Shown in pieces: positions 34,819 to 46,266 of a stretch of 60,000 nt of DNA. The stretch's first letter is position 1. Each line of letters begins with the position of its first letter. This DNA comes from Lineus longissimus. Taxonomy: Eukaryota; Nemertea; Pilidiophora; Heteronemertea; Lineidae. Both the position numbers and the translations under genes were made by a program. The stretch is from contig NC_088318.1 of assembly GCF_910592395.1 (NCBI RefSeq), positions 11,162,349 through 11,222,348 on the forward strand, in the 5' to 3' direction. The notes under the pieces were generated by a model. That model ran no database searches. It was not told where the DNA came from and was given only the letters and a program-made list of their open reading frames with translations.

Positions 34819-37800
34819 GTAAGTTTAATTACATCAATATTCTGTTCTTTCTCAGTTCATATGAATTTGTTTTAGTGGTCCTCTTTTAGCGGCATGTGCT
34901 GTTGTTCCATTATCATCAGTACATGCACTTATTCAATATAAAAGTTAGATAAGAAATATTTTCACATAAATAAATGTTCAATTTAATTAGGTAATCGATC
35001 GGTATTTCAACTGAGGTTTGGAAATATGGCAGAACCTGGTGGTCGTATTTTTAATTTTCATCAACTGTAAATGATGTGTTCGGTTCGGGTATGTGTCGCG
35101 TCTGACAGTAACCTGTGCTATCAGTGCCAAGTACTTGTGTCACCAAGAAAATGAACACCAGATACTTACGGATAGATATATCATCAATCAACAATTAACA
35201 TTCCAATATAACATGAGACAAAATGTTCCAATAAACATAAGATAAGTTTGGAACTTACAAGGAAGCAGGTGGCACAGAAGCCAAAACATGATGTAAACAC
35301 AACGACATAAACACTATAAACCTGAACAACATCAAGACAGATAACTCAGCGTAACATTTGACCCAGAGAGATCTTGCCATTATTTTCTAGACCACCTGCA
35401 TACTGTGCTTTAAGTGTCGCCTCTGCTAGTCACCAGTAACATGTTCGAGGACCTTATCTGCAATTTTATCAACGTGCACTTGGTTTCTTGTGTTCTTTTT
35501 AAAAACATTTTACGCCTCGAATCAAGTCTCAAGTGCCCTACTCTAGAACTTTGAAGTTTCTGGCGCGATCTTTCTCCGTTTCGTTACGAGGGCAGCCACA
35601 TATTGCATTGTTTGTCTTGTGTGTGACGATTTCTCATCTCAATCCAAATTATGGCCAACAAAATTCAAGATGGACTCCGTCATGACGAACAGCGAAACGT
35701 TACAGTTTAATGGGAGACCATCGGATATAGATATTCGAAATCCTGATACACTGTTACTGTAAATCCAATTCTTAAAAGAAACTTGTTAATTAAAGGACTC
35801 TTTATAATTGATTTTCGTATTATTGGCTTCTTTGTAACTGCGATTCTTACGGTTTCGTTTAATTTTGCCACCTTGTGAGCGTCTAGTCGACCTCTTATCT
35901 CTGTCTCGGATCTTGGAAACTTCTGTCGCAATAATCAGCCAAAAATTCCTATTTTCGTAGCGCACTTATAAAAGAGACTCGTCCAAAATAAACATAATTC
36001 AATATTGTTATACCTTCGTCAACATATTTAAGTTGTTTTGGGCTAATTTTGTTAATTTTTGTCTGAAACAAAGCGGATATTCGCCATGACTAATCAGCCA
36101 TAATATGAATAATGAATAATCAGAATAATAATCGCAATATCAAAGTTCCACGTTGGATAATGCATTGTTTTCTTGTCTTTGGAATGTACAATTTTCTCAG
36201 AAATTATGTATTTATTTCTGAGTGTAATGTCGATAGAGCTACTGTGGTGTTTTGTTACTTTTTTCAAGTTAACGATATATTTTTACACTTAGATAGAAAG
36301 TTAAGATAACGCGTGTCAAATATGACGGCCATCTTTTTATGATGGCTAAACTTCGATGGTGTTCGAGACGCTTTCTCTGCACGATCTGGCCGGAGAGATC
36401 TGTCGTTCATTTAAGGAATTGATACCGAGCTGGAGGTATTGGTTGCCTTACCAAAACCACGAGGGTGGAGCTAAGCAGAAAGCCACGCTTAAGGTCTTGT
36501 TTTCTTTTGAAGGTTCTGTAAATATGATACCACCCTTGAAACGTAGTTTTCACTATAAAAGTTCCTATTTTCCCCACGCAAAATCGATACAATGTCAGGG
36601 TGAAATCTACTAAGCCACAGACAGTTTGTCTCAGCTAGTGGCTCGTGCTAACACCAGCGAAATGCTATTAGCTACTTAATGCTAATATTCGCTATTTAAT
36701 GCTTATAATTCTTGTAAACATTTGCGGTAGCCTCCCTAATACCCGGCGTACAGGACCGGCCTCCCGACCTGCCAAGTTGATGAAAGGGCTCTCACCTCCC
36801 TTAAACCCTGCAGGGTATCACTCGTATAGCCTTTAAGATCCTTCAGACGGCCGATAAAGGCCACGCGCGTTTCTTACGCAATGACTGCAGAATCTGGAGG
36901 ATTTTGTTTGTGGAAGCTTCGCTAGATTTGAAGACTGTTAAAACCAATGGGAATGCATGGTTAGGACTACCAGTAATATTTGATTGGTTTGGTCCTGACT
37001 ATGGGATCTCTGACAAGATATTAGGCCTATAAATAGTTCATTACAAACATAATTATAAATTTCTGAGTCAGCAAATGCATAGCTTCATGAGGCTCGATAC
37101 AAATAAATCAATGAAAAGATTATATGTAAAATAAAGTCCATGTATACATGTAAATGCAATGATTCTCGGTAACTGACCACACATTTAGAATCACCGCACG
37201 GAGGGTTACACGTCTTTTCGTTAATGGTAAATTACGAAGTCGCGGTATCCTTGGAAAAAAGAAACCTGCATGGATTGCCTCCATACCTTTGTAAACATTA
37301 AAGAGGTTCTTTTACGATATTATACCCCGTTGCCACGGAATACTTTTAGTTGTTGCTTTCAACATGCCGACCTTGCTGACCCATTCTTTACTAACGCCAT
37401 ACATCTTCCGTAAACAGCGACAAAACGATACTGATGAATGCCTTTGATGGCAAAAAAACTTGCGAATATCAGTAAACCGTAAACAAGAGAGGCGAAATGT
37501 TATTTATTGTATAAATTACACTACAGTACACTCTTTGTAGGTGCTGAATTATACGTTTTCGTTGGGCCATATATCACAGGGCAGCGACACGGCCACCGCG
37601 CTTGCGATAATAAAGTCCAACTTAAAAATAGTGTGATTACATGAACATTTTTAATGATAACGTGTATTTAAGTGACTGCTTAATTGGCCACTTTGGGGTG
37701 AATCCGACCTATAAATCCACCCTCTGTTTCCGACCCGCTTCGGGTGGCGAAACTCACACGTTGGAAAAACAGTGTGGTGATAAATTAGCTGTAAACTTGA

Positions 37801-40800
37801 TGAATATTTAGAGTATTAATCAGATGGTTAGTCCGAACGTGAAAACATATTAATTCATTGGTTAGACGTCACAATTATGACCATAACAACTCACCGCGAC
37901 ATAAACAGTTCACTTTCATACACATGGTGGGCCAAAACACTGAATGGTTAGTTTCCTGGACCAAAAAACACCATCAGTGCACATGATCCTTGAAAACTAA
38001 CATAGTGCTAGTAAGTTAAGTTGTGCGTTATTTAAGGAAACGATGTTGCAGGCCACGCCACAAAAGGAGCCACTTAACAAAAGCGAATGGACTTTATATA
38101 AGAGGAAAATGTTTTGCATGCCATTTTGCAAAAGGCGAAATGTATTGCAGGCCACCCGACAAAACGCCATACATAGCAGGTCAGTTTAAAAAAGGCAAAT
38201 TATTGCTTGCAGGTAACATACAAAAGGCAGTATTCTTTGTACGGGAGAAGGCATCGCAGGCTACTTTACATTCGTCAAAACTGTTCGAACTTGACTTCAC
38301 AAAATGCAACATTTCTTGCAGGACTGGTCACTTCACAAAAGACAAAATGTATTGCAGGTCACTTTATAAATGATAAACCTGTTTGCCAGCCACTTTATTC
38401 GGACACGTATAGGCCTGTGGCTTTTCTTTAAGTGTTTTTTATATGTTTGAAATATCACGATTATAGTGAATTTATAACTGATCACATCTGATCATTGACC
38501 TTTTACTTTTTTCTTTGCAGAAAAATTGGTTGAAACAGCAGGGGGTTATGAGTCGAGCCTGAGCAGTGACAGTGCTTTCTCGACCCCGAAACCAGACGAT
38601 GACCTTGCGAGCCCCGTCTCGACCTCTCACGAAGCAAGCTCAGGAAGCAAGAATATGGTTGACATTCACTGCAGACTCGAGACCAAGGAGTTGTGGGATA
38701 AGTTCCATGAGCTTGGCACGGAAATGATCATCACAAAGTCGGGAAGGTAAGCAGAAGTGTTTGAATTTCAAGGATCTCCAAGCTGTAAGGTCTAGCTAAG
38801 CCTTTTCCGGGCGCTGCAGTCACTCTGCATTAAACAAAGCGGCGCATGATTGGTTGAAAGCCCCCACTTTCGCCTAGCGTAGAATTTTCTAATACGGGCC
38901 CTGATGCTCAGGGGTCCACTTGTTCAAATCAGAGGTCTTTTCCTCGATTTAGAGCTCAGCTGGTTCACTGAAAGTCTAGCTGTAAAATCTTTTGACGCCC
39001 TATTATGGAACTTTCACAAATTCTTTTCCCGGCATTGGACCATCAAACAACACTGGTGGTCGGATCCATCAAAAAGTTATAATGTCCGGTCGACAACGTA
39101 TCCATGTCGGCCATGTCTACTCAACGAGACAGGAGTCACAGTACATTTCTACACATTACTCACGGAACAACGCCACAATAAGTTGAAGCCAAGTCTAATC
39201 CAACAAGGATTACGAAAACATGGCCAAGCGAGCCATACTCTACAAATCATCTTAAGTGGTGGGTCCCCGCGCTAAAGGCGTCTCCTACTGAGACCAAAGA
39301 TGACAGATCACTTGTCCCCCTTCTCGGGATGATCTGTCAACTTTCTCAACATTTCATCCCGTAATCTTAGCAATCAAGTAAATTCTTATTAGTCTAGTAC
39401 TGCATCGGGCCCCAAAGCCTCCGAACCATGAAGATAATCCCGCTACATAGCAGGAGGATCCGGCACCGTTTAAAACCTCTCTCATTCTACCAGTACCACC
39501 TCTGACAATATTGACAACTTCCAGGGGATGATACCGACATTGTTCTGCCTCGCAGTCGCGGATTACTGCCACCTTCCCCTTGATCTCTCGTCTTACCAAA
39601 GCGTGCCAGTTTAATTTTCAATATTGCTTCGCGTTGCCACAAATCAGGCCGAATCCTCTACACAATTAACTTCCCTCTTCTAGATCCACCCAATGGCGGT
39701 GTACTGACAAATTGAAACCATCACACTTGAAGTCCCCCGACAAGTTATTATTAATATTCTTGTCATTGTAATTGCCAAATAAGATCCGAACTGACTTCGA
39801 AACTCGCATTTGTTTATTAACCGATAATCGGTGATCCACTCATACTAATTGAATACCAATTAACTGATGTGATTTGGTATTTCCGACTCAAGTCGGCGAT
39901 TTAGCATGCGCGGCTCGAAATGTAGGCTTTAGCGACTTTCAGAAACGATATTTCAAATGTTTGAAACTTTTTCTCTTGTTGACTTGACAAGCTTGAGCAA
40001 ATGTTGGGCACATGTCGCCTCATTGTGAACAAAGGATGGATAAAGATGAGCTGATCAGTGTTGGTCATGCATTAGCTGGCGGCGGCTGCGGTGTCCTCTG
40101 CTGGATTAGTGGTGGGTTTGTGACCATGATTTATCACTGGGAGTGGCGACCATCGTTTTACGATATTTAGTCAATATTTTATGTGATGAGCAGTTGTTTG
40201 CAAACATGTAGTTGGTTTCTTATCATGACGCCATAACTTTTAAGAGAACTGTTGTTTAATGAGCTATTTTTGCATTTTCACGTTTTAAGTCATCGTGGCA
40301 AAAATGGGTGTACATGTATTTCAATCAACCCAGGCGTTAGAGTGTTATTCATCAATTTATATATAAACCACAGCAAGACCACCGCTTGCTCGGTCTGTCA
40401 CAAAGCAGATCTTGTCCACAGAACCGTATTTCTCACGCCCTCCTCTCATAGTCATAACTCTCAGGTATTCACTTCGTCACCAGCCCCTCAGCAAGTATAG
40501 AGGCCATGACCCATTAACCGCAATCACAGAAATACTACATTGTACATTTAGAAAGAGATTTTTTCCGTAGGAAATGACTTTAAAGAGTTGATATTCGAAC
40601 TGAATAAAGTACAAAAGAGCAATATCCTGGAGTTGATATCATGGATACTTTCCCATTCGGTTCTTTGGTTCACAAATTAATTTTTTAGGAAAAAAAACTA
40701 TTTCAATCAGCAATCATACTCTCAACATCGTATACGTAAGCAATTTCGTGGATTTCAATCCCAAAATTTGATTCAGGTTTCTTGATTATCGACATATGCA

Positions 40801-43800
40801 AATAGTGATGCAGTTTTTTTCAGGGGACGCAACCGTGTGGACCAGAGGTCACCGGTAAAAAATAAGGGGAATCTTAAAAGATTTACGCAAGTTTCAGCAC
40901 CCTCACTCTGTAACGGAGTTAACTGTAGCATCGTGCTTGCAGACATTATGATGACCGGCCATTCAACAAGCCGATTGGCCAGAGGTTACAACAGTGATGT
41001 GAAACCACCCGTATTACCAGGGGACCCCGCGGCAACTGCCCAGTAACCACTCGAACTTCAATTGACCTAGGGTCATTTTGACGCAACCTAAAGTCATGGA
41101 AGCCAGTGAATGCAGTACTGTCCGGATCATACTTCTGCCGACAGCGGCAGGCTATATACAGCTTTGAAATAGTGACCTGCCATTCGCGCCATTTGGAGGA
41201 GATAACAAGCCTGATACGACCACCGCCCGCATACCAGGGGACCTAGCGCAAGTGCCCGGTAATCGTTGAAATGTCGTCGTTTTCGCAGCACAGGGACGGG
41301 AAATCAATATACCCGATTTATTGGTCTATTTTCGCGTCGCTAACTAACTATAAGGCATCAAATAATTAATTCACGGTGTTTTCTTTATTCACATAAAATG
41401 GCAAATCCTGACCAAATATCAGAGCAGAAGCTTTGTAGCTATTGGCGTACAGATTGCAGCGAAGTCACAGCTACGACCTTCCCTGAACTCTCAAGGCACA
41501 GAAAAACTGTAAAATAACGGTCATCAGTATTTCTCCTTCCGAAACTGGAACAGTGGCTATATTCGACAATAATTTCAGAACGTTCTCTTCAGCGTTAACT
41601 GAAAAATTTCGAGTTGCAAATATGTCTGGTTGAGAGGAGGAGTAACAAAACAAAATGTATTCCGTTATCATTCAGTTCGCATTGATTTTCAGATTCCAGT
41701 AAATGAAAGAAGCGGAGAAATATTCTCATTCTTTTCAACAATTCCGACAAGAAACCAATAACTCTTTCAAAATGGCCTGACGGAGATAGCGATCAGAAAG
41801 CCATATATTCTTGTTGTCTGAGCGAGCAACTTTGCTCTCTGGTGATAGGGCGGTAATGCGGCAGGCCAATTCACTTCAGGTTTGAATTAACACGTCTGAG
41901 AATTCTGATAGAAAAATATATTGACGAGTTTCGATAAAATCGACTGTACGTGATGTATTGGCAGATCGGTTGAAGCGTTGGGACGGCGTCTCGCTGCTGC
42001 TCTATGCTGCAATCAGAAGCAATATGGGGGAGGGGGATGCCTGGTATAGGGCAGCAAAGCGCCTATTGCTGAATTTAGCTGGCGACTTTTCTTTTAAAAG
42101 GGGGTATGAACATGGCTCCCCCTTGAAAAAAAGCACTTTCGAATTTTGATCCAGTTAGTCATCCATAGCCGTACAACTAGCCACTGCTTTCAACACTTTA
42201 CGCGGACATCTCCTGCCGAAATGTCCATTTGATTTTGGTCAACACACTAATCATGAAATCCCAGTGTATTCATCTTATTTCTGATATTAATACCCAAAAA
42301 CTATCATTGTTTATTTACAGGCGTATGTTTCCCACTTTGCGTGTAAGTTTCACGGGTCTGGAACCGGACACAAAATACGCCGTGCTCATGGACATCGTCC
42401 CCGTTGACAACAAACGCTACCGCTACGCCTACCACCGGTCTTCGTGGCTCGTGGCGGGCAAAGCGGACCCTCCTCTGCCCACCAGACTCTACATGCATCC
42501 AGACGCTCCATACACAGGGGAGCAACTGTCGAAACAGACCGTCAGCTTTGAGAAGCTGAAGCTTACGAATAATATGATGGACAAGACAGGTCATGTAAGT
42601 ATCCAGAAATTTCCACTCTAACATGAAAACCTCTGTGGTTCAACGGTAAGAATGCTCGACTCTCCGTGTATCCACAACATTTTTTTCCCTTTTTTCTCTT
42701 CATTTACTTTTTTTATTCATTCATGTACATATTGTTCAGGCAGTTACATTCAGTTTTGGTGAGATCTTCGTCGCAGTCTGAAATCAGTATGTACTTGAGT
42801 TTGTAAAGTTCGGGTTCAGGGGTGTTCAAGATAAAATAACATTGATGATAATGATGATAACAATAATATTAATACTATTGACATAACTTGATTTCTATAT
42901 CGTATCACTTCTTCTATTTCAGATAATCCTCAACTCAATGCACAAGTACCAACCCCGAATACATATCGTCAAGAAAAAGGACAATAATAGCTCATCCATA
43001 CAGAGCCTAGAGGCCGAAGAGTTTAGGACATTCATCTTTCCCGAGTCTGTCTTCATCGCCGTGACGGCATATCAAAATCAACTGGTGAGTAATTAGGATC
43101 TATGAATCACACCTTATACGCCATCAAAGCATGGTTTGAAGAGTTTTGGTTTAAAACCCCCTTACCTATGGGCCAATCTAAATATTAAAGAGAAAGAGGA
43201 GGCAGCAAAATATGCTTTAAAGGAACTTTTGCGGGGAGTAGGGTTTAGGTGGTCAGGAGGATAATGTGCCTCGTCAACTTCCAGTTCTAAATGTACGATT
43301 GATACGTTACGATTGGTGCCTCATCAGGTTTCGTTTGGATTGATATCCAGCACCACGGTTAGATACACAACTGCAACAAAAAGTGCAGCAGGTTAATACG
43401 CAGTTTTGCATCGATATGGGGAATCTCTCAAACAGTGGAATCGTGTTAATGTTGATCCAGCCACCTCTGATAGGATGCATATCAACACCAGGCTAGTCTA
43501 ATGGCCTGTCTGAGACCTTTCACCATAAAAATGCTCAAATGGCCGAGATATCAAGCAAAAACATGGCGTCGTGTTCACGTGAGATACGAGTGTTTTCTGC
43601 ATACCAGGATTCACCATAAGTTAACCGACTTCGAATGTACGATTCTAGTGTCTATTTTGTGAAATTGTTCATAGACTATACAATAGTGCGGGATACGCAC
43701 TCAGAGTGAAGTATGGATGCTTTATCTACAACCCCCCCCCCCTCCCAAGATAAACCGCAAAACATCGAAGTTATGAGTCTGTGGGTGCTAAAACACGCAG

Positions 43801-46128
43801 TACAAGATATGATGGCAAGCAAGTCGCCACTTTGCTCATTAACACGCGAGTTCCCTTCTATTTTCTTCTTGGCAGTTACCAAGTTTTTGGTCAGGTTATC
43901 AAAGGCGAAAGTTTGATTCTTTAAACATTTGTTTTCAGATTACGAAATTAAAAATCGACAGCAATCCGTTCGCCAAAGGTTTCCGAGACTCCTCCAGATT
44001 AACTGAGATTGAACGGTAAGCTTCTTAATTCATAAAGAAAGTAGCTATTGACACAGGGTTAAGCTACTTTTAAAGACCTAATTTTGGAAATTTATACATC
44101 TCTCAGTTAATTTTGATATTTTGAATTTTGGCGATTACGGTCGGTTTCCTCATACCCATCCGAATTCTCCCCACCTCGTCGTTCTGCAGAGCACCCCTTA
44201 TTCTGCATCGCCCGCCGAATGGGCATCACCATTGTGACCATGGGCGCTGCGAAATTGAAAGCCTTAAAGGTCACTGTGACAATTTCTCATTATGTCGATC
44301 TGGTCTGTCACCCTGAGAGCTTATCATTGAGAGCCAGCATAATTCGAATCTTCGGCTAACACCCCAAAATGATATCGAACATACATCGACATCAATCCTT
44401 CTATAATGCGTTTGACCCGGCACCTCAAATTGGCAAGCGGCGCCAAAAATGCTGCCTTAAAACTTAACAGGTTCTCACTCCTGACGCTATCGTGTTGTTA
44501 ATTGCGTGCTATCTCACCTGTTCGTAGGTGGCACGTTGATATGATGTTACCTGTTTTACGTCACTTGGGTATCATGGCCGCTGCCTTGCCGCCATCCTAA
44601 CTCTTGCGCAGTTTTGGGAATTATTCATTGGATTGTACCATGTGATGAATGATTGTAGCAGCCAAGACTGTTATTGAAAAGATTCGTAATTTTTAAACTA
44701 ACTTTGAATGGCATTCAAATCATTTCGAAATTTTAGTTGATAGAGTTTTAAGTGCGTGTTCTTTTCTCTATATTCAGTTACCATGGATACAGGTAATTAT
44801 CTTGTTGTAAACATCAATGTTGTAAATAGATGACGTTGTGTCTGAAGTATGTTTCCGGTATTGCTGTTGTCCTGTAAATACATGTACGTTTGAATTAAGA
44901 ACATTATAATGAAGAATTGATGTCGATGTACGCTTTTCTTCTGCAAGCTTTTCTTCTGCTGTTTTATCACCACTATAATAAAAAAAGTAATAGTGGTAAA
45001 TGCATTCATTACATGGTAACCTCCAGTCCATTTGAATTCTTAGGAATATGGTATGGTTCCCAACACATACTACGTAGTGAGATATTTCATCTGCATCTCT
45101 CCAACACCTTTTTATCATAAGCAGAGTGTATTCTACCGTCTCTGACGACACCTTCTTCCGATGTGGTGTCCAGCGTCCAGTCATGTAGGTGGGCTATGGG
45201 GATATCGTGTATTCAAACTGCACATTTTCGAATATCAGTCATGATCTACTCCAACCTTTCATCGAAAGACAACGGCGTGTTTTGTCACTTGTTGCTTTGA
45301 AATCATACATGCAGCGTATGGCGAGATGTGCACAATATCTTTCTCTCTTACTGTCTTGCAGTGAGAGTATGGAATCGCTTATCCACCAGCACACCTACGC
45401 CCGATCTCCGCTGAGAAGCTTTGCTGACGGGGAATACCCAGACCCCCTCAAGATGCCTCTATATGCTGGGATGAAAGCCAGTAAGTGGAACTTAAGGAGC
45501 TTGATTTCGAAGTTGTTTGGTCACTGTTGTTGACGATAGTATTTACTCATGTTCAACACAAGCGTAGGCTACTGACATGACTGAGGTACACCTTAAAAAT
45601 AACTTCCAGTTAAGAACGTTTTGAACCCCAGACCTTCTCCGAGAGTTTTAAAAATGATGTTCTGGAGAGGCATTCTGAAGCTTTTGATATCAAGATCAAC
45701 CCATGCACATCTTAGATTCTAGCATGAGCGTCCTGAAACATTGTTCTCCTTGCTTTTTAGGCCCTGGTAGCAGAGAGGAAGACAAAGATGGCAAACAACC
45801 ACAGACTGTATCACCATGGCGACCGGTAGGGTCCCGGATGATGGGATTATATGGTAGTCCATCAGAGCGATCATTTTATTCCATGTACGGAGGCCTGTTA
45901 GGACTTTCAAGTTCAGCGTTAACGATACCAACGTTCAGTTTACATCCTTTTGCGGCGGCAAGTTCGGCCGCGCTCGGAATGGACCTAAGCTCAACCTCGG
46001 CGGCGGCCATGTTATACGCGTCTCAAAACCAGGACTCTTCCAACATGTCGAATGTTTACTCTAGTCTCTATGGCAACCGATTTCATCCATACTTATCTGC
46101 TTCACAACAGAAACGAGTGGAATCATAA
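34617..46128 (+). CDS. Tbx20: T-box transcription factor Tbx20, complete coding region in seven exons (34617-34818, 38521-38746, 42321-42594, 42923-43084, 43939-44015, 45362-45480, 45761-46128)
   Basis: Nuclear DNA-binding regulator; Tbx20 orthologues (midline/H15 in flies) act in heart, neural and mesoderm patterning. The exons total 1428 nt, 475 residues plus TAA, and all six junctions agree in phase. The order is: Ser/Pro-rich N-terminus with an eh1-like AFSIDALM (residues 31-38), a linker, the T-box (about 117-305) from [20 protein letters not shown] through KYQPR to [13 protein letters not shown], then a Ser/Ala/Met-rich C-terminus. [32 protein letters not shown] and KADPPLP are Tbx20-class rather than Tbx1/10 or Tbx15/18/22. 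An in-frame TGA at 34572 upstream of the ATG supports the start. The length is close to the 447 residues of the vertebrate protein. Confidence 0.96.
34819..38520 (+). other. Tbx20 intron 1 (3.7 kb)
   Basis: GTAAGT donor, CTTTGCAG acceptor. It contains a degenerate short tandem repeat near its 3' end (38040-38375, listed separately). Otherwise it is AT-rich sequence with no recognised exon. Confidence 0.85.
38040..38375. repeat. Degenerate minisatellite in Tbx20 intron 1
   Basis: At least eight imperfect copies of a 30-45 bp unit built from TTGCAGGYCAC, a short variable part, ACAAAAGGC and AAATGTA. Clear anchors lie near 38045, 38113, 38148, 38177, 38208, 38256, 38318 and 38353. The unit contains a near-splice-acceptor string (TTGCAG). 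Because it lacks frequent stops on +, a 116-codon frame runs through it, but that frame is Cys/Lys-rich repeat translation, not a known protein. Confidence 0.65.
38521..38746 (+). CDS. Tbx20: Tbx20 exon 2 (linker and T-box start)
   Basis: Acceptor TTCTTTGCAG ending at 38520; donor GTAAGC at 38747. It completes a Glu codon, gives an acidic/Ser-rich linker (residues 68-113, for example [20 protein letters not shown]) and then begins the T-box with [20 protein letters not shown] (114-133) and TEMIITKSG (134-142). It ends after two bases of Arg143. Confidence 0.96.
38747..42320 (+). other. Tbx20 intron 2 (3.6 kb)
   Basis: GTAAGC donor, TTTACAG acceptor. It holds a diverged 215-bp-spaced duplication at 40955-41275. 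A 123-codon frame at 38904-39275 has no recognised motif. No exon could be placed here, and the flanking exons join perfectly without one. Confidence 0.85.
40955..41275. repeat. Diverged direct duplication, offset about 215 bp
   Basis: Blocks at about 40955-41056 and 41170-41272 share GACCGGCCATTC / GACCTGCCATTC, then GTTACAACA / ATAACAAGC, then CACCCGTATTACCAGGGGAC / CGCCCGCATACCAGGGGAC, then CTGCCCAGTAA / GTGCCCGGTAA. They are roughly 70% similar by eye. The element class is unknown. Confidence 0.5.
42321..42594 (+). CDS. Tbx20: Tbx20 exon 3 (core T-box)
   Basis: Acceptor TTTACAG at 42320, donor GTAAGT at 42595. Residues 144-234. It reads [20 protein letters not shown] and [20 protein letters not shown] (T-box beta strands and dimer region), then [27 protein letters not shown] and [11 protein letters not shown], ending in GH at phase 0. 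LYxHPDxPxTGEQL is diagnostic for the Tbx20 class. The exon is clearly GC-richer than its flanks. Confidence 0.97.
42636..42672 (+). other. tRNA 5'-half-like fragment in Tbx20 intron 3
   Basis: TGGTTCAACGGTAAGAATGC matches the tRNA A-box consensus (42636-42646) and resembles the D-arm to anticodon-stem part of eukaryotic tRNA-Gly, with about 19 of 22 positions alike. No B-box follows and a T-rich run starts at 42680, so it is not a complete tRNA. It is either a chance match, a truncated tRNA copy or a decayed SINE head. Confidence 0.3.
42923..43084 (+). CDS. Tbx20: Tbx20 exon 4 (T-box)
   Basis: Acceptor TATTTCAG at 42922, donor GTGAGT at 43085. It is 54 whole codons (residues 235-288) starting [20 protein letters not shown] and, after a variable NNSSSIQSL loop, [20 protein letters not shown]. 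This is the canonical T-box DNA-contact region. Both ends are in phase 0. Confidence 0.97.
43085..43938 (+). other. Tbx20 intron 4
   Basis: GTGAGT donor, TTTTCAG acceptor. It contains a 13-base C-run near 43731-43743. The overlapping small frames around 43676-43916 are not supported. Confidence 0.8.
43939..44015 (+). CDS. Tbx20: Tbx20 exon 5 (T-box C-terminal helix)
   Basis: Acceptor TTTTCAG at 43938, donor GTAAGC at 44016. Residues 289-313 plus two bases of Arg314: [20 protein letters not shown] and [13 protein letters not shown] is the minor-groove-contacting 3-10 helix of the T-box and essentially invariant in the family. Confidence 0.97.
44016..45361 (+). other. Tbx20 intron 5
   Basis: GTAAGC donor, TCTTGCAG acceptor. 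No repeat or RNA gene recognised. The 136-codon minus-strand frame at 44774-45184 lacks any known motif. Confidence 0.8.
45362..45480 (+). CDS. Tbx20: Tbx20 exon 6
   Basis: Acceptor TCTTGCAG at 45361, donor GTAAGT at 45481. It completes Arg314 and encodes residues 315-353: [20 protein letters not shown], then an acidic and Pro-containing stretch ending MPLYAGMKA. ERESxESLIxxHxYARSPxR immediately after the T-box is shared with vertebrate Tbx20 and is strong orthology evidence. It ends in phase 1. Confidence 0.95.
45761..46128 (+). CDS. Tbx20: Tbx20 exon 7 (C-terminal domain, stop)
   Basis: Acceptor CTTTTTAG at 45760; it completes Ser354, encodes 355-475 and ends at TAA 46126-46128. It has a hydrophilic start ([13 protein letters not shown]), then a Met/Ser/Ala/Tyr-rich region typical of T-box transactivation or repression tails ([28 protein letters not shown]). 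It finishes with [14 protein letters not shown]. The tail is poorly conserved across phyla, so this part rests on frame continuity. Confidence 0.9.
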
Positions 46129-46260
46129 CTCGTGAGGCAATGTTGAAAACCCCGTTTCTATCGCGTTCAATGAATGCACTACCGATACGTTTATTTGAGA
46201 ACATCCCAAAAAAGAAACTTTAAGCGACTGGATAATTCAAGGAGTTGCTTTGAAGTAACC

Positions 46261-46266
46261 AATAAA
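46261..46266 (+). terminator. Possible Tbx20 polyadenylation signal
   Basis: AATAAA 133 bases after the Tbx20 stop codon, the first canonical hexamer downstream. If it is used, the 3' UTR would be short; later AT-rich hexamer variants toward 47.1 kb could also be used. Confidence 0.4.

Noticed and set aside
40832-40852. Short exon-like segment after TTTTTTTTCAG at 40824
   Set aside because: It is tiny, fits no Tbx20 protein segment, and exons 2 and 3 already join correctly across the family-invariant RR-MFPT junction.
44774-45184. 136-codon minus-strand frame in Tbx20 intron 5
   Set aside because: No motif, and it lies wholly in an intron of a well-supported gene.
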